Positions 1 through 9,494 of a stretch of DNA of 64,000 nt are shown here, one piece after another. Location of the stretch: NCBI RefSeq assembly GCF_007994985.1, contig NZ_VOQF01000008.1, positions 186,001 through 250,000 of the forward strand. Direction: 5' to 3'. The position numbers and the translations under genes are program-made. How positions within the stretch are numbered: the first letter of the stretch is position 1; each line of letters begins with the position of its first letter. The notes beneath the pieces are model-generated. The model was given only the letters and a program-made list of their open reading frames with translations. It was not told the origin of the DNA and ran no database searches. This DNA is from Metabacillus litoralis. GTDB taxonomy: Bacteria; Bacillota; Bacilli; Bacillales; Bacillaceae.

Positions 1-27
1 AAGTCATTGATATGTGAGGTCCTTTAT

Positions 28-480
28 ATGCGTCTAACTTTATATACAGATTACTCTCTACGAGTTTTAGTATTTTTGGCTACTAAACCAAAAGAAGAGC
101 TTTCAAATATAAAAGAAATTGCTGAAATTTATAATATATCCAAGAACCATTTAATGAAGGTTACATATGAGTTAGGAAAGATGGATATTATTGAAACAGT
201 CAGAGGACGGAATGGTGGAATCCGCTTAGCCATTTCTCCAGATGAAATTAATATTGGTGAAGTTGTTCGCCAAACGGAAGAAGATTTTCATATTGTAGAG
301 TGTTTTGATGAAGAGCGAAACCAATGTATCATATCTCCCGCTTGCGGACTAAAGCATGTTCTTAATAAAGCTTTACAAGCTTATTTAGCTGTGTTAGATG
401 AATATACATTAGCTGACTTAGTGAAAAACCAGTCTGCTTTGTTATCCTATTTCTCAATTGGAGCTAAAGACCAAAACTAA
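28..480 (+). CDS. nsrR: NsrR, Rrf2-family nitric oxide-sensing repressor
   Basis: This is a 150-residue Rrf2-family DNA-binding protein. The N-terminal winged helix begins MRLTLYTDYSLRVLVFLA, and a cysteine triad at about C92, C100 and C106 (motif ECF...QC...PACG) matches the [4Fe-4S] ligands of Bacillus NsrR, which represses anaerobic and NO-detoxification genes until NO hits the cluster. The ATG at 28 is preferred over an upstream in-frame TTG at 7 because a GTGAGG ribosome site lies just before it and homologues start there. It stands convergent to yhdC, the same neighbour as in B. subtilis (yhdE is nsrR). Identification is by remembered sequence likeness and is strong. Confidence 0.93.
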   Translation: MRLTLYTDYSLRVLVFLATKPKEELSNIKEIAEIYNISKNHLMKVTYELGKMDIIETVRGRNGGIRLAISPDEINIGEVVRQTEEDFHIVECFDEERNQCIISPACGLKHVLNKALQAYLAVLDEYTLADLVKNQSALLSYFSIGAKDQN

Positions 481-513
481 GTACCAGATTTATACTCCTA
501 GCCTTACAAAAAA

Positions 514-555
514 AGCAATAAGCTATGCCATTTTACTAGCAGCTAGCTTATTGCT
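514..555 (-). terminator. Rho-independent terminator after yhdC
   Basis: A 12-bp perfect stem (agcaataagcta at 514-525 with tagcttattgct at 544-555) lies directly after the yhdC stop. On the minus strand it is followed by a run of T (A-run at 508-514). It may also stop nsrR transcripts from the other side, though the T-run there is poor. Confidence 0.8.
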
Positions 556-906
556 CTAAAAATCTCGCTCATTTCCCTCAGTCATTTTCACAGTAATGAG
601 TTTTCCTGTTTTTGGATTAAATACCACATCAACACTTACAACAAAGATTTTCCCCTGTTTACTGGCTTTAATATGAAAAATATCCTTTGCCTCTTGCTCA
701 TTAACTTCCTCGCGTTTCACATATTTATAATCAATAAGCTCTGATTCTGGGTATTTTTCTTGTACTGATGAGATAGCAATTTTACTCCACTTTTTGTAAT
801 CTATATCATCATCATTATGTTCTCCATATGCTTTTATCCCCACTGATAAAATAAGAATAAAAGCAATACATGTGAAAATCAATTTAGATAGTGAGTTCAA
901 CTTCAT
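556..906 (-). CDS. yhdC: YqzG/YhdC-family (DUF3889) exported small protein
   Basis: A 116-residue protein with an N-terminal hydrophobic segment (LIFTCIAFILILSVGIKAYG) that looks like a signal peptide. A small alpha/beta domain follows (KWSKIAISSVQEKYPESELIDYKYV ... KIFVVSVDVVFNPKTGKLITV) of the DUF3889 type. Function is unknown. The ATG at 906 is chosen because GGAGG sits 5 nt upstream; an ATG at 918 has a worse site. In B. subtilis yhdC lies in the same neighbourhood (yhdB, nsrR). The product is probably secreted or on the outer membrane surface. Confidence 0.75.
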   Translation of the reverse strand: MKLNSLSKLIFTCIAFILILSVGIKAYGEHNDDDIDYKKWSKIAISSVQEKYPESELIDYKYVKREEVNEQEAKDIFHIKASKQGKIFVVSVDVVFNPKTGKLITVKMTEGNERDF

Positions 907-1021
907 ATAATCCTCCATTACCTTTTCCTATGGTTTTTCATTCCGCTACTAACGATTGCATAATCAGTGATATCTGCCATTTGTTATTGATTATAACTTG
1001 CCCAAATTTATGAGGCTTATC

Positions 1022-2002
1022 CTAATTATCCACATGTTTTTTTGCATACTCTGCTAAAATAAGACCTATTGTTTTATTTCTGTTCCATTCTTCATCAAAA
1101 ATAGATAATGGTGGATTTGTCTCCTCAACCAAGTAACTTAACTCAATTGTCATGGCAGGTTTCTGGTAGCATTGAATAAACCAATCTGTATATCCTCCTC
1201 CTACTGCATCGCTAGAAGGATAAGATATTTTATAGCCCGTCACGTCTGATACCATTTCAGCTAGTTGATAATCACGGTATAGGTTTTCTACCTGATTATA
1301 GTAATACCAGAAAATCTCACGACCTGATGTATGATAAGCAATTGATGCTAAAGGCTTGATTTCCTCTGTAAAAGTTAGTAGAGATTTTGTTTCACTAGAA
1401 CCAAAGGGCTTTTCACCTTTATAGTGGGAATAAGAAGCATAAGTCGAATCTCCTTGTATTTCTTCCCAGCCTGCAGGGTATTGTCGATTAAGATCAACAC
1501 CTACCCCATTTGCTTTCCACCTTTTAAAGTTGCTTTCACCATTATTCATATCCACATAAACTTCCTGCAATACTAATGGCAAATGTTCTACACCTTTTTG
1601 CTGTATTGTCACTCCATCTGGATTCACCATAGGAACAAACCAAATGGAAACATGATCTAATATATTCAAGCTATGTCCATATAATGAATACTTCTTGTTA
1701 TAGGCAGAGGCATACTCTTTTATCATCTCCATGATGATATGTGTTGTTAGCCATTCTCTTCCATGATGACTACCTGTAATTAGGACATTCTTTTTTCCTT
1801 TCCCTATTTTTATTGCGAAAATTTCACGACCTAGCTCAGATTGACCTAGTGACTTCATTTCTAAATCATGTTTGTCTGAAAGCATGACCAAGTGATCCTT
1901 CATTATTTCATATGTAAACATATCTATTGTAGCTCTACTACATATTGGTTGATTTATAAAAACCATGTACAAAACAATAAGAATTACCGAAATTTTTTTC
2001 AT
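1022..2002 (-). CDS. M14-family zinc carboxypeptidase, exported
   Basis: A 326-residue secreted metallopeptidase. It has an N-terminal signal peptide (MKKISVILIVLYMVFINQP). The zinc motif HxxE lies in GSHHGREW, a second zinc His in IAYHTSG and the catalytic Glu in MTIELSY. The substrate pocket is like that of gamma-D-glutamyl-diamino acid peptidases that trim peptidoglycan stem peptides, so a cell-wall role is plausible but inferred. The start at 2002 is used rather than an ATG at 2071 because an AAAGGA site is well spaced (9 nt) and the signal peptide then sits at the N-terminus. The gene lies between yhdC and yhdB, where I recall no such gene in B. subtilis. Confidence 0.82.
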   Translation of the reverse strand: MKKISVILIVLYMVFINQPICSRATIDMFTYEIMKDHLVMLSDKHDLEMKSLGQSELGREIFAIKIGKGKKNVLITGSHHGREWLTTHIIMEMIKEYASAYNKKYSLYGHSLNILDHVSIWFVPMVNPDGVTIQQKGVEHLPLVLQEVYVDMNNGESNFKRWKANGVGVDLNRQYPAGWEEIQGDSTYASYSHYKGEKPFGSSETKSLLTFTEEIKPLASIAYHTSGREIFWYYYNQVENLYRDYQLAEMVSDVTGYKISYPSSDAVGGGYTDWFIQCYQKPAMTIELSYLVEETNPPLSIFDEEWNRNKTIGLILAEYAKKHVDN

Positions 2003-2163
2003 ATTAGAAAATCCTTTTTTTGTTTTTAGGTTTCCATTAAGACTATTTTTTATAAGGGTAAACACTTCCAAGCCTTTTATATCAACAAAACCAAGTTTTT
2101 CACAGTAAGATCAGGAACATTTCACACACACTAAGCATATCTCCTTAAGAAGGAGGGATTTTA

Positions 2164-2406
2164 ATGGATAGCAGTGTGGATTATGACAAAGCTTTATATT
2201 ACACTCATCGATCTCAGTGGGATAACCTACTCATATTAATGGTTCGCACAAAAGACGATTTCCTTTCAAAAAAAATTGAACAATTTCTTCATGCATATAA
2301 CTTTGAGCATGACTATCAAGAGGTAGAAAAACAACTTTACTCCTTGTTACGATATATTGATCATGCTGTTGAACATCCAGAAATGGAGTATGTTCAACAA
2401 ATATAA
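2164..2406 (+). CDS. yhdB: YhdB-family small protein
   Basis: An 80-residue soluble protein (MDSSVDYDKALYYTHRSQWD...) resembling B. subtilis YhdB, of unknown function. It has an excellent ribosome site (AAGAAGGAGGG, 6 nt before ATG) and is followed by a strong bidirectional terminator, so it is a monocistronic unit. No membrane segment or catalytic motif is visible. The neighbour yhdA supports the assignment. Confidence 0.75.
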   Translation: MDSSVDYDKALYYTHRSQWDNLLILMVRTKDDFLSKKIEQFLHAYNFEHDYQEVEKQLYSLLRYIDHAVEHPEMEYVQQI

Positions 2407-2415
2407 AAGTGTCAT

Positions 2416-2457
2416 AAAAAAAGACTGACAATGGCTTAAAACCTTGTCAGTCTTTTC

Positions 2458-2458
<1 letters not shown>
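2416..2458. terminator. Bidirectional terminator between yhdB and yhdA
   Basis: An 11-bp perfect stem, aagactgacaa (2421-2431) with ttgtcagtctt (2444-2454). It is flanked by an A-run on the left and a T-run on the right, so it serves both convergent genes. Confidence 0.88.
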
Positions 2459-3009
<551 letters not shown>

Positions 3010-3660
3010 TTAATTCTCATCGGTATACCCATTTTTCACTGCAAACAATGCTGCTTGTGTTCGATCTGAAAGTTGCAGCTTAGAAAGGATATTAGAAACA
3101 TGAGTTTTCACTGTCTTTTCTGTAATAAATAGCGCAGATGCTATCTCTTTATTGCTTTTCCCTTTGGCAAGCTCGTTTAAAACTTCTTTTTCACGCTTCG
3201 TCAAATCATTTAGCTTTATAGTTTCTTGTTTTGAACCTAAAGAAAGATGTGTTATAACATGTGCAGTTACCTTCGGATGTAGTTTACTTTCTCCCTTTAA
3301 AACGTCTCGAATAGTTTGAACTAATTCATCTGGTTCAATATCTTTTAGTTGATATCCTGAAGCACCGGCCCGAATAGCTGGGATAACATGATCTTGATCA
3401 GCATAACTCGTTAAAATAATGATTTTCACTTTATCATTAAGTTCTCGTATTGCCTTAGTAGCTTCAACTCCATCCATTTTCGGCATGGATAAATCCATAA
3501 GCACGACATCAGGGTTTAATTCTGTAACCAAAGTTACTGCTTCCAGGCCATTTGTTGCTTCACCAACAATTTCAATATCCTTTTGCGTTTTTAAAAAGAA
3601 TAGTAAGCCTCTTCGAACAACATGATGATCATCTGCAATTAGAACCTTTATCTTTGTCAT
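3010..3660 (-). CDS. yhcZ: NarL/LuxR-type response regulator YhcZ
   Basis: A 216-residue two-domain response regulator. The receiver domain (about 1-120) has acidic residues DD near position 10, phosphoacceptor D56 in VVLMDLSMP and a conserved Lys later. The C-terminal LuxR-type helix-turn-helix is LTKREKEVLNELAKGKSNKEIASALFITEKTVKTHVSNIL. It pairs with YhcY, whose stop codon lies 5 nt upstream. Targets are not visible from the sequence. The downstream azoreductase is co-transcribed. Confidence 0.93.
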   Translation of the reverse strand: MTKIKVLIADDHHVVRRGLLFFLKTQKDIEIVGEATNGLEAVTLVTELNPDVVLMDLSMPKMDGVEATKAIRELNDKVKIIILTSYADQDHVIPAIRAGASGYQLKDIEPDELVQTIRDVLKGESKLHPKVTAHVITHLSLGSKQETIKLNDLTKREKEVLNELAKGKSNKEIASALFITEKTVKTHVSNILSKLQLSDRTQAALFAVKNGYTDEN

Positions 3661-3665
3661 GCTAT

Positions 3666-4796
3666 CTACACTTCTTTCTGTAATGGAATGGTGATTGAAA
3701 TAATTGTACCTGATCCAAGACTGCTGCTTAGATTAAAGTTTCCATTAATCTTCTTGGCACGCTCCTTCATACCCCTTAGCCCCATTGAAGGCAGGTGATT
3801 TTTTTCATCATATTGAAAGCCAATCCCCTTATCCTCAATAATCATTTTAACGGTATAATTTTTACGAGTAATAGAAAGAAAAACCTCAGTTGTTTCAGCA
3901 TGCTTTTTGCAATTATTTAATGCTTCCTGACCAATTCTCCACAGCTCTTCTTCAAGATGACAGGGAAGTGTACATACCCCTTCTATATTTAACTCAGCTT
4001 TCAATCCAAGTACATTTGCATAATTTAATAATGCCGAGCCAATACCATTTTCCAAGCCCTGTGGTCTAAGCTGCCAGATGAGACCTTTCATCTCTGTTAG
4101 TGCCTCTTGTGAAAGCTCCTGAATATAGGAAAGCATATCTTTCACTTCAGTTTCTATTGTCAATTCCTTAGTACCTCTTGCGGTTAACATGATTGAAAAC
4201 AACAATTGATTAACAGAATCATGCAAATCTTGAGCAAGTCTATTTCTTTCTTCTATTAATGCATGTTTACGAGCTTTTTCTACAAGTTGAATTCTGTTAA
4301 TAGCTGTTCCAATTTGAAATGCGACAGATTCTAATAAAGCAAGCTCTTCATCAGTGAAATGCTTTTTATTTGGGGCGGCAATATTAAGCAAACCAAACTT
4401 TTCATTGCCAGCTTGTAAAGGAACAGTAGCATGATGTGTAATTCCATTTGTTTCTCCCCAATTATTCTTAATGGCTGCTTCTATTCTTTTGCAATTTATA
4501 ATATTTGCTGCTTTATTTAATCGATCATCATAATACCGATTAATACACCAGCATCCACCTTCACACATAACTATTTTTTTATTCCAAGAGAGACCTGCTG
4601 GCAAATTATACTCAGCAGCTAATTCATACTCACCTTGTTTATCAATCAAAAATACCCATCCTGTGTTAAGGTCAGTAAGTTTCAATAATTCACACAAAAC
4701 ATCTTTAAGCATTATTTTTACATCGGTGGCTTCATTTAATTTCTCTGCAATCACTTTAAGTGTAGTTAATTCGTGAATTCGGTTATCTTTCATCAT
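3666..4796 (-). CDS. yhcY: GAF-domain HisKA_3 sensor kinase YhcY
   Basis: A 376-residue cytosolic sensor kinase without membrane segments. An N-terminal GAF domain occupies about residues 15-170. The HisKA_3 dimerisation helix carries phosphoacceptor H192 (AQDLHDSVNQLLFS), and a HATPase_c domain follows with EALNNCKKHA (N box) and DKGIGF/GLRGMKERA (G boxes). The GAF domain has a cysteine cluster C78, C82, C84 and C102 (motif CEGGCWC...NCKR) that could bind a metal or respond to redox. That is inference, but it fits the operon partner azoreductase. It partners response regulator YhcZ. Confidence 0.92.
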   Translation of the reverse strand: MMKDNRIHELTTLKVIAEKLNEATDVKIMLKDVLCELLKLTDLNTGWVFLIDKQGEYELAAEYNLPAGLSWNKKIVMCEGGCWCINRYYDDRLNKAANIINCKRIEAAIKNNWGETNGITHHATVPLQAGNEKFGLLNIAAPNKKHFTDEELALLESVAFQIGTAINRIQLVEKARKHALIEERNRLAQDLHDSVNQLLFSIMLTARGTKELTIETEVKDMLSYIQELSQEALTEMKGLIWQLRPQGLENGIGSALLNYANVLGLKAELNIEGVCTLPCHLEEELWRIGQEALNNCKKHAETTEVFLSITRKNYTVKMIIEDKGIGFQYDEKNHLPSMGLRGMKERAKKINGNFNLSSSLGSGTIISITIPLQKEV

Positions 4797-4942
4797 TATT
4801 CCATTCCCCTACAATAGCTTTATCCATATTATAACAAGTATAAGCTTGATAAAGCCTTCTCTATCTGAATGAAATTTTCTACGACTTTTGGAGTAGATCC
4901 TTTTAGAGAAAATTGAGGTCTTTAACTAATCAATAGTATGAC

Positions 4943-4980
4943 AAAAAAAAACACTTCTAAGAAATAAGTGTTTTTACTAA
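4943..4980 (-). terminator. Terminator after the 4993-5559 gene
   Basis: An 8-bp stem, aaacactt (4949-4956) with aagtgttt (4966-4973). On the minus strand the A-run at 4943-4950 becomes the U tract. Confidence 0.75.
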
Positions 4981-4992
4981 AGACTCTATAAC

Positions 4993-5559
4993 TTAGGTAG
5001 ATCTACCATTACTTAACGCCTTTACTATTAATGTAAACCTATAACTAATAAATACAATCACAATATCAATTAAAAATAGATAAAATTGATTCATCCCTTT
5101 ATCAAAGCTTAATAAACCTAGATAATCTTCTACAGAGGCAAAGCCAAATGCAAAGATTGCACTAAGTACCAATGTATACAAATAAAAGTTTTTGTTACGA
5201 TTTGTACAATATTGATACACAAGTAAAAATCCAACAGGTAAAGCAGATGCTGTCATACTAAGTGCATAGGGAAATATCGGGGTCAGAAAATATGTATGTA
5301 CAAATAAGCCAAGCCTTTCTAATGCAATTTCAAAATACGTCCATAGTACATGAACTGTGTACCCAAAGAAAAAAAGTTCAAATATTCTTTTTCTATCTAC
5401 TAAAAAATAAAGAATTACTAACGGAAAAAGCAATAATGCAACGACCGTCCAAAACTGCCATGTTCCCATATGTGAATAACTATCCCAGTAAGAAGAAATT
5501 AAAGAATTTAATTCTTCCTTTTTAGAATCTATCTTATCCCAATATTCACTGTATTCCAT
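4993..5559 (-). CDS. Multi-pass integral membrane protein of unknown function
   Basis: A 188-residue protein with about five hydrophobic helices (for example WTVVALLLFPLVILYFLV and FYLFLIDIVIVFISYRFTLIV) and a short charged N-terminus. It resembles small Bacillus membrane proteins such as the CBO0543-like group, but I cannot assign a family firmly. The ATG at 5559 is chosen because GGGAGGACG precedes it; an upstream ATG at 5625 would add a Cys-containing tail with no good site. It sits between yhcY and pgcA with its own terminator, so it is a single-gene insertion in otherwise conserved order. Confidence 0.65.
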   Translation of the reverse strand: MEYSEYWDKIDSKKEELNSLISSYWDSYSHMGTWQFWTVVALLLFPLVILYFLVDRKRIFELFFFGYTVHVLWTYFEIALERLGLFVHTYFLTPIFPYALSMTASALPVGFLLVYQYCTNRNKNFYLYTLVLSAIFAFGFASVEDYLGLLSFDKGMNQFYLFLIDIVIVFISYRFTLIVKALSNGRST

Positions 5560-5686
5560 AAGACGTCCTCCCACATGTTCGACATCGTCACAGTTAGTAT
5601 TTCCAGTAACAGCATTACAATACAAATACCAGTAAAGCTTAGCATTTCATTCTAGAGCCTTTGACCATTGAAAGGTTCTTCCTAAA

Positions 5687-5720
5687 TACAAAAAAGCCGA
5701 ACAAATTAATTTGTTCGACC
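5687..5720 (-). terminator. Terminator after pgcA
   Basis: A palindrome, cgaacaaa (5698-5705) with tttgttcg (5710-5717), and an A-run at 5689-5695 that gives a U tract on the minus strand. Confidence 0.8.
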
Positions 5721-5736
5721 TAGTATTATTTATTTT

Positions 5737-7482
5737 TTACTTGCTTAAAGCTGCAATTAGCTCATTTACTTTATCCATTACACCAGCTTCTAATGCTGAT
5801 AATTGTTCTTCACTTTGCTGTAACGTCTCGCTGTTAACTCCAAAGTAGAATTTTGCTTTAGGTTCTGTACCAGATGGACGTACACAGAACCAAGAATGAT
5901 CTTCAAGGATATATTTCAAAACATTTGATCCTGGTAAATTGATTGTTTCTTTTGTTCCAGCAACAATATCTTGTCGTTCACTTGTGTGATAATCTTCAAT
6001 GGCTACGATTTTTTTACCAGCAATATCTGTCGGCGGGTTACTTCTAAAAGATTGAAGAATGCTTTGAATCTGTTCAGCACCTTCTTTTCCTTTTAATGTT
6101 AAAGATTGTAAGCCTTCTTTGTAATAGCCATATTCTTTGAAAATTTCTAGTAAGCCTTGGTACAAAGTAAGACCCTTACTTTTATAATAAGCTGCAACCT
6201 CAACAGATAGTAAAGCTGCTTGTACAGCATCCTTATCACGAGCAAAATCACCAATCAAGTAACCATAGCTCTCTTCATAACCAAATAGGAATTCGTATTG
6301 ACCAGTTCTTTCGTATTCATTGATTTTTTCTCCAATGAACTTAAATCCTGTTAAAGTATCGATTGTATCTAGGTCAAATGAGCTTGCAATATCTCTACCA
6401 ATTTCTGATGTAACAATTGTTTTGAGTACTACACCATTTTTAGGTAGTGTTCCTTTTGCTTTCTTCTCAGAAAGAATGTAATGAAGAAGTAATGCACCTG
6501 TTTGATTACCTGTTAACACTACATATTCTCCATCATTATTCTTCACAGCCACACCAAGACGATCTGCATCAGGATCTGTTCCAATTAACACATCAGCATC
6601 GATTTCTTTACCATCGCGTATCGCTAAAGTAAAGGCATCATGCTCCTCAGGGTTAGGTGACTTGACTGTAGAGAAATTTGGATCTGGAAGCTCCTGCTCT
6701 TTAACAACTGTTACATTTTTATAACCAAGTGCATCTAACCCTAAACGTACAGGCTTGTTAGCTGTTCCATGTAAAGGCGTGAAAACAACCTTAATATCTA
6801 CCTCATTTGATAGATTAGGGTTCACTGAAATTGTTTTTAGCTTTTCAGTATATGCTTTGTCAATTTCTTCACCGATTATTTTAATTAAACCTTTTTCTTT
6901 TAATGAAGCTTCGTCTTCAACTTCTATTAGAAGCTCGTCTTCAACCTTGCCTACATATGATATAACAGTATCAGCTGCTGCCGGAGGCAATTGCCCTCCA
7001 TCTTCTCCATATACTTTATAACCGTTATATTCCGGAGGATTGTGACTTGCTGTTATGACAATCCCTGAAAAACCATTTAGGTGACGAACAGCAAATGAAA
7101 GCTCTGGTGTTGGACGAAGCTCTTCAAATACATATGTCTGAATTCCATGGGAAGCAATTGTTTTTGCTGCTTCCATCGCAAATTCCGGTGATTTATGACG
7201 TGAATCATAAGCAATAACAACTCCACGTTTTTTCGCTTCTTCACCGTAAGAATCTATGTATGAAGCTAGTCCTTCTGAAGCTTTACGAACTGTGTATGTA
7301 TTCATTCGGTTCGTACCTGGTCCTATTTCTCCACGCATACCACCTGTACCGAATTCTAATTCTTTATAAAAGCAATCTTCGAGTAATTTCTCGTTGCCTT
7401 CCATTTCATCTAATAAACCTTTTAGTTCTTGATCTAAATCCTGTTTATTTATCCAACGTTGATAGCTTTTTTTCCAGCTCAT
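5737..7482 (-). CDS. pgcA: Alpha-phosphoglucomutase PgcA
   Basis: A 581-residue phosphohexomutase that interconverts glucose-6-phosphate and alpha-glucose-1-phosphate, feeding UDP-glucose for glucolipids and teichoic acid decoration. The phosphoserine loop is [14 protein letters not shown] (S146), the Mg-binding loop is GTDPDADR, the sugar-binding loop is FGYEESYG and the C-terminal phosphate site is RPSGTEPK. The ATG at 7482 follows GGAGG at good spacing and gives the same length as B. subtilis PgcA; an ORF start 30 nt further up has no support. In B. subtilis the glpPFKD genes lie between yhcX and pgcA; they are absent here. Confidence 0.96.
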   Translation of the reverse strand: MSWKKSYQRWINKQDLDQELKGLLDEMEGNEKLLEDCFYKELEFGTGGMRGEIGPGTNRMNTYTVRKASEGLASYIDSYGEEAKKRGVVIAYDSRHKSPEFAMEAAKTIASHGIQTYVFEELRPTPELSFAVRHLNGFSGIVITASHNPPEYNGYKVYGEDGGQLPPAAADTVISYVGKVEDELLIEVEDEASLKEKGLIKIIGEEIDKAYTEKLKTISVNPNLSNEVDIKVVFTPLHGTANKPVRLGLDALGYKNVTVVKEQELPDPNFSTVKSPNPEEHDAFTLAIRDGKEIDADVLIGTDPDADRLGVAVKNNDGEYVVLTGNQTGALLLHYILSEKKAKGTLPKNGVVLKTIVTSEIGRDIASSFDLDTIDTLTGFKFIGEKINEYERTGQYEFLFGYEESYGYLIGDFARDKDAVQAALLSVEVAAYYKSKGLTLYQGLLEIFKEYGYYKEGLQSLTLKGKEGAEQIQSILQSFRSNPPTDIAGKKIVAIEDYHTSERQDIVAGTKETINLPGSNVLKYILEDHSWFCVRPSGTEPKAKFYFGVNSETLQQSEEQLSALEAGVMDKVNELIAALSK

Positions 7483-7796
7483 ATTTACCTCCAAGGAGTG
7501 ATTTTCCAGCAAATTTCTATAATAAATACCATCCTTATTTTAGCATATATTAGGATCTACCACAGTAATGATTTTCTACAAAATTAGCTAAGGTTGATGC
7601 AAGTTAATACAAAATTTTCGTGCAATGTTATTTTACAACAATATTTATTTAACATACTCATATAAAGTATTGTGTTGATAGTATAGGACTATTTTTTTAA
7701 TATATTTCATAATTCGACTTTAGAGGTGAAGATGTTATGACTTTTTTTAAGAAAAACAAAAAAGCTGACTCTTAACTCCAAGTCAGCTTTGATCTA
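7483..7796. other. Spacer between pgcA and yhcX
   Basis: 314 bp without a credible gene. It holds the pgcA ribosome site at its left end and the yhcX terminator at its right end. The AT-rich middle should contain the pgcA promoter, but I cannot place it with confidence. The glycerol genes found here in B. subtilis left no visible remnant. Confidence 0.6.
7755..7794 (-). terminator. Terminator after yhcX
   Basis: A 10-bp perfect stem, aaagctgact (7761-7770) with agtcagcttt (7781-7790), followed on the minus strand by a T-rich run. It lies directly after the yhcX stop. Confidence 0.85.
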
Positions 7797-9341
7797 TTAC
7801 TGTTCCTTTTTATATCTAATAGAGTAGATATCTCTTCTACGATCCTTCAATTGATTCACTGTACCAGATTGACGTTGACGTCTTAGTATTTCTAAATCAA
7901 CATCTCCAATAATCACCATTTCAATGTTCGGATTACACTCTCCTACGATTCCATCTCTTGCAAACTCAAAATCAGATGGAGCAAAGATAGCAGATTGAGC
8001 ATATTGAATATCCATATTTTCTGTTTGCGGTAAATTACCAACTGTTCCAGCAATAACAGTATAAATTTGATTTTCAACTGCACGGGCTTGAGCACAGTAA
8101 CGAACTCGTAAGTAGCCTTGACGATCTTCTGTACAAAATGGTGTAAAGATAATTTTAGCACCTTTATCTGTAGCAATACGTGCAAGCTCAGGGAATTCAA
8201 TATCATAACAAATTTGGATGGCTATCTTTCCACAATCTGTATTAAATACCTTTACTTGATCACCACGACTAATTCCCCACCACTTTCTTTCATTTGGTGT
8301 GATATGAAGTTTATATTGCTTTTCAATTGTTCCATCTCTTCGGAATAAATAAGCAATATTATAAATTTGCCCTTCTTCTTCAACAACATGTGATCCACCA
8401 ATAATGTTAACATTGTAACGTACTGCTAGCTCTGTAAATAATTCGATATAATCCTCAGTGAACTCTGTTAATCGCTGAATAGCCTTACTTGGTACCTTTT
8501 CATCTAGAAATGACATAAGCTGTGTTGTGAAAATTTCAGGAAATACAGCAAAGTCAGAGCCCGCATCAGAAGCAACATCAGTATAGTACTCCACCTGTTT
8601 AGCGAATTCTTCAAACGAAGAAATCTGCTTCATCATATACTGAACAACACAAATACGAACAGGATAAGATGTTTTGTAAAATCGCTTTGTATTTGGTTGA
8701 TAATCTACATTATTCCATTCCATAAGAGTCGCATATTGATAAGAAGCCATATCATCAGCTAAATAGTTTGGGTTTATTCTCATTAATGTGAACTCATTAA
8801 GTAGCTGAAAGGAAAGAACAGGATCATATACTTTATGTAATGAAACCTGTTGTACATATTCTCTTGGAGATAATTCATCTGCATATTTATAATAATTAGG
8901 AATACGCCCACCAATAATAATACTTTTTAAATTCATTCTTCTTGCAAAGTCTTTTCTTGCTTCATATAATCGGTGACCAATTTTCATTCGGCGATAATTT
9001 GGATGAACCATAACCTCAATACCGTACATATTATACCCTTCTGGATCATGGTTTGTGATGTAACCATTGTCAGTAATATCATCCCATGTATGTCGATCAT
9101 CATATTCATCAAAATTGACTAAAAGACTAGAACATGAACCAATAATCTTTCCTTCAAACTCTGCACAAAATTGCCCTTCAGGAAAATGTTCTAAGTGACT
9201 TTCTAAATGCTCTCTTTTCCATGGTGTCATTCCGGGAAAGCATTTTAATTGTAGCTTTAAAATCTCATCAATATCACTTTCTTGGATATTACGAATAATC
9301 ATTTTCTTTTCAAATTTGGATAAGTCCAGTTTTTCAGACAT
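7797..9341 (-). CDS. yhcX: YhcX, GNAT acetyltransferase-nitrilase fusion
   Basis: A 514-residue two-domain enzyme. Residues about 12-200 are a GNAT-type N-acyltransferase with the acetyl-CoA loop VHPNYRRMKIGHRLYEARK. Residues about 225-505 are a carbon-nitrogen hydrolase (nitrilase) domain whose Glu-Lys-Cys triad is visible in FAVFPEIFTT, KLHITPNERKWWG and IAIQICYDIEFPELAR. The natural substrate is not established; nitrilase relatives hydrolyse amides or carbamoyl groups. Sequence identity with B. subtilis YhcX appears very high along the whole length. It is followed upstream by yhcW with its own terminator, so it is probably monocistronic. Confidence 0.94.
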   Translation of the reverse strand: MSEKLDLSKFEKKMIIRNIQESDIDEILKLQLKCFPGMTPWKREHLESHLEHFPEGQFCAEFEGKIIGSCSSLLVNFDEYDDRHTWDDITDNGYITNHDPEGYNMYGIEVMVHPNYRRMKIGHRLYEARKDFARRMNLKSIIIGGRIPNYYKYADELSPREYVQQVSLHKVYDPVLSFQLLNEFTLMRINPNYLADDMASYQYATLMEWNNVDYQPNTKRFYKTSYPVRICVVQYMMKQISSFEEFAKQVEYYTDVASDAGSDFAVFPEIFTTQLMSFLDEKVPSKAIQRLTEFTEDYIELFTELAVRYNVNIIGGSHVVEEEGQIYNIAYLFRRDGTIEKQYKLHITPNERKWWGISRGDQVKVFNTDCGKIAIQICYDIEFPELARIATDKGAKIIFTPFCTEDRQGYLRVRYCAQARAVENQIYTVIAGTVGNLPQTENMDIQYAQSAIFAPSDFEFARDGIVGECNPNIEMVIIGDVDLEILRRQRQSGTVNQLKDRRRDIYSIRYKKEQ

Positions 9342-9469
9342 TTTTACTAACTCCTTTAATCTAGATAGTTAAAGCTTTTCTGAAAGATGTTGTTAAATTT
9401 TCTAGTTAGTTCTCTAGAGACAGCTTTATCTAGCGCCTTACTAAATGGTATTTCATGCAAAAATATATT

Positions 9470-9494
9470 GATTAAAAAGGTATAATACCCTTTA
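9470..9494 (-). terminator. Weak terminator after yhcW
   Basis: A short imperfect palindrome (aaaaggtataatacccttt, about 9473-9491) just beyond the yhcW stop. On the minus strand it is followed by TTTTTAAT. Confidence 0.5.

Noticed and set aside
7-27. Upstream TTG start of nsrR
   Set aside because: The seven extra residues are not family-like and the ribosome site lies directly before the ATG at 28.
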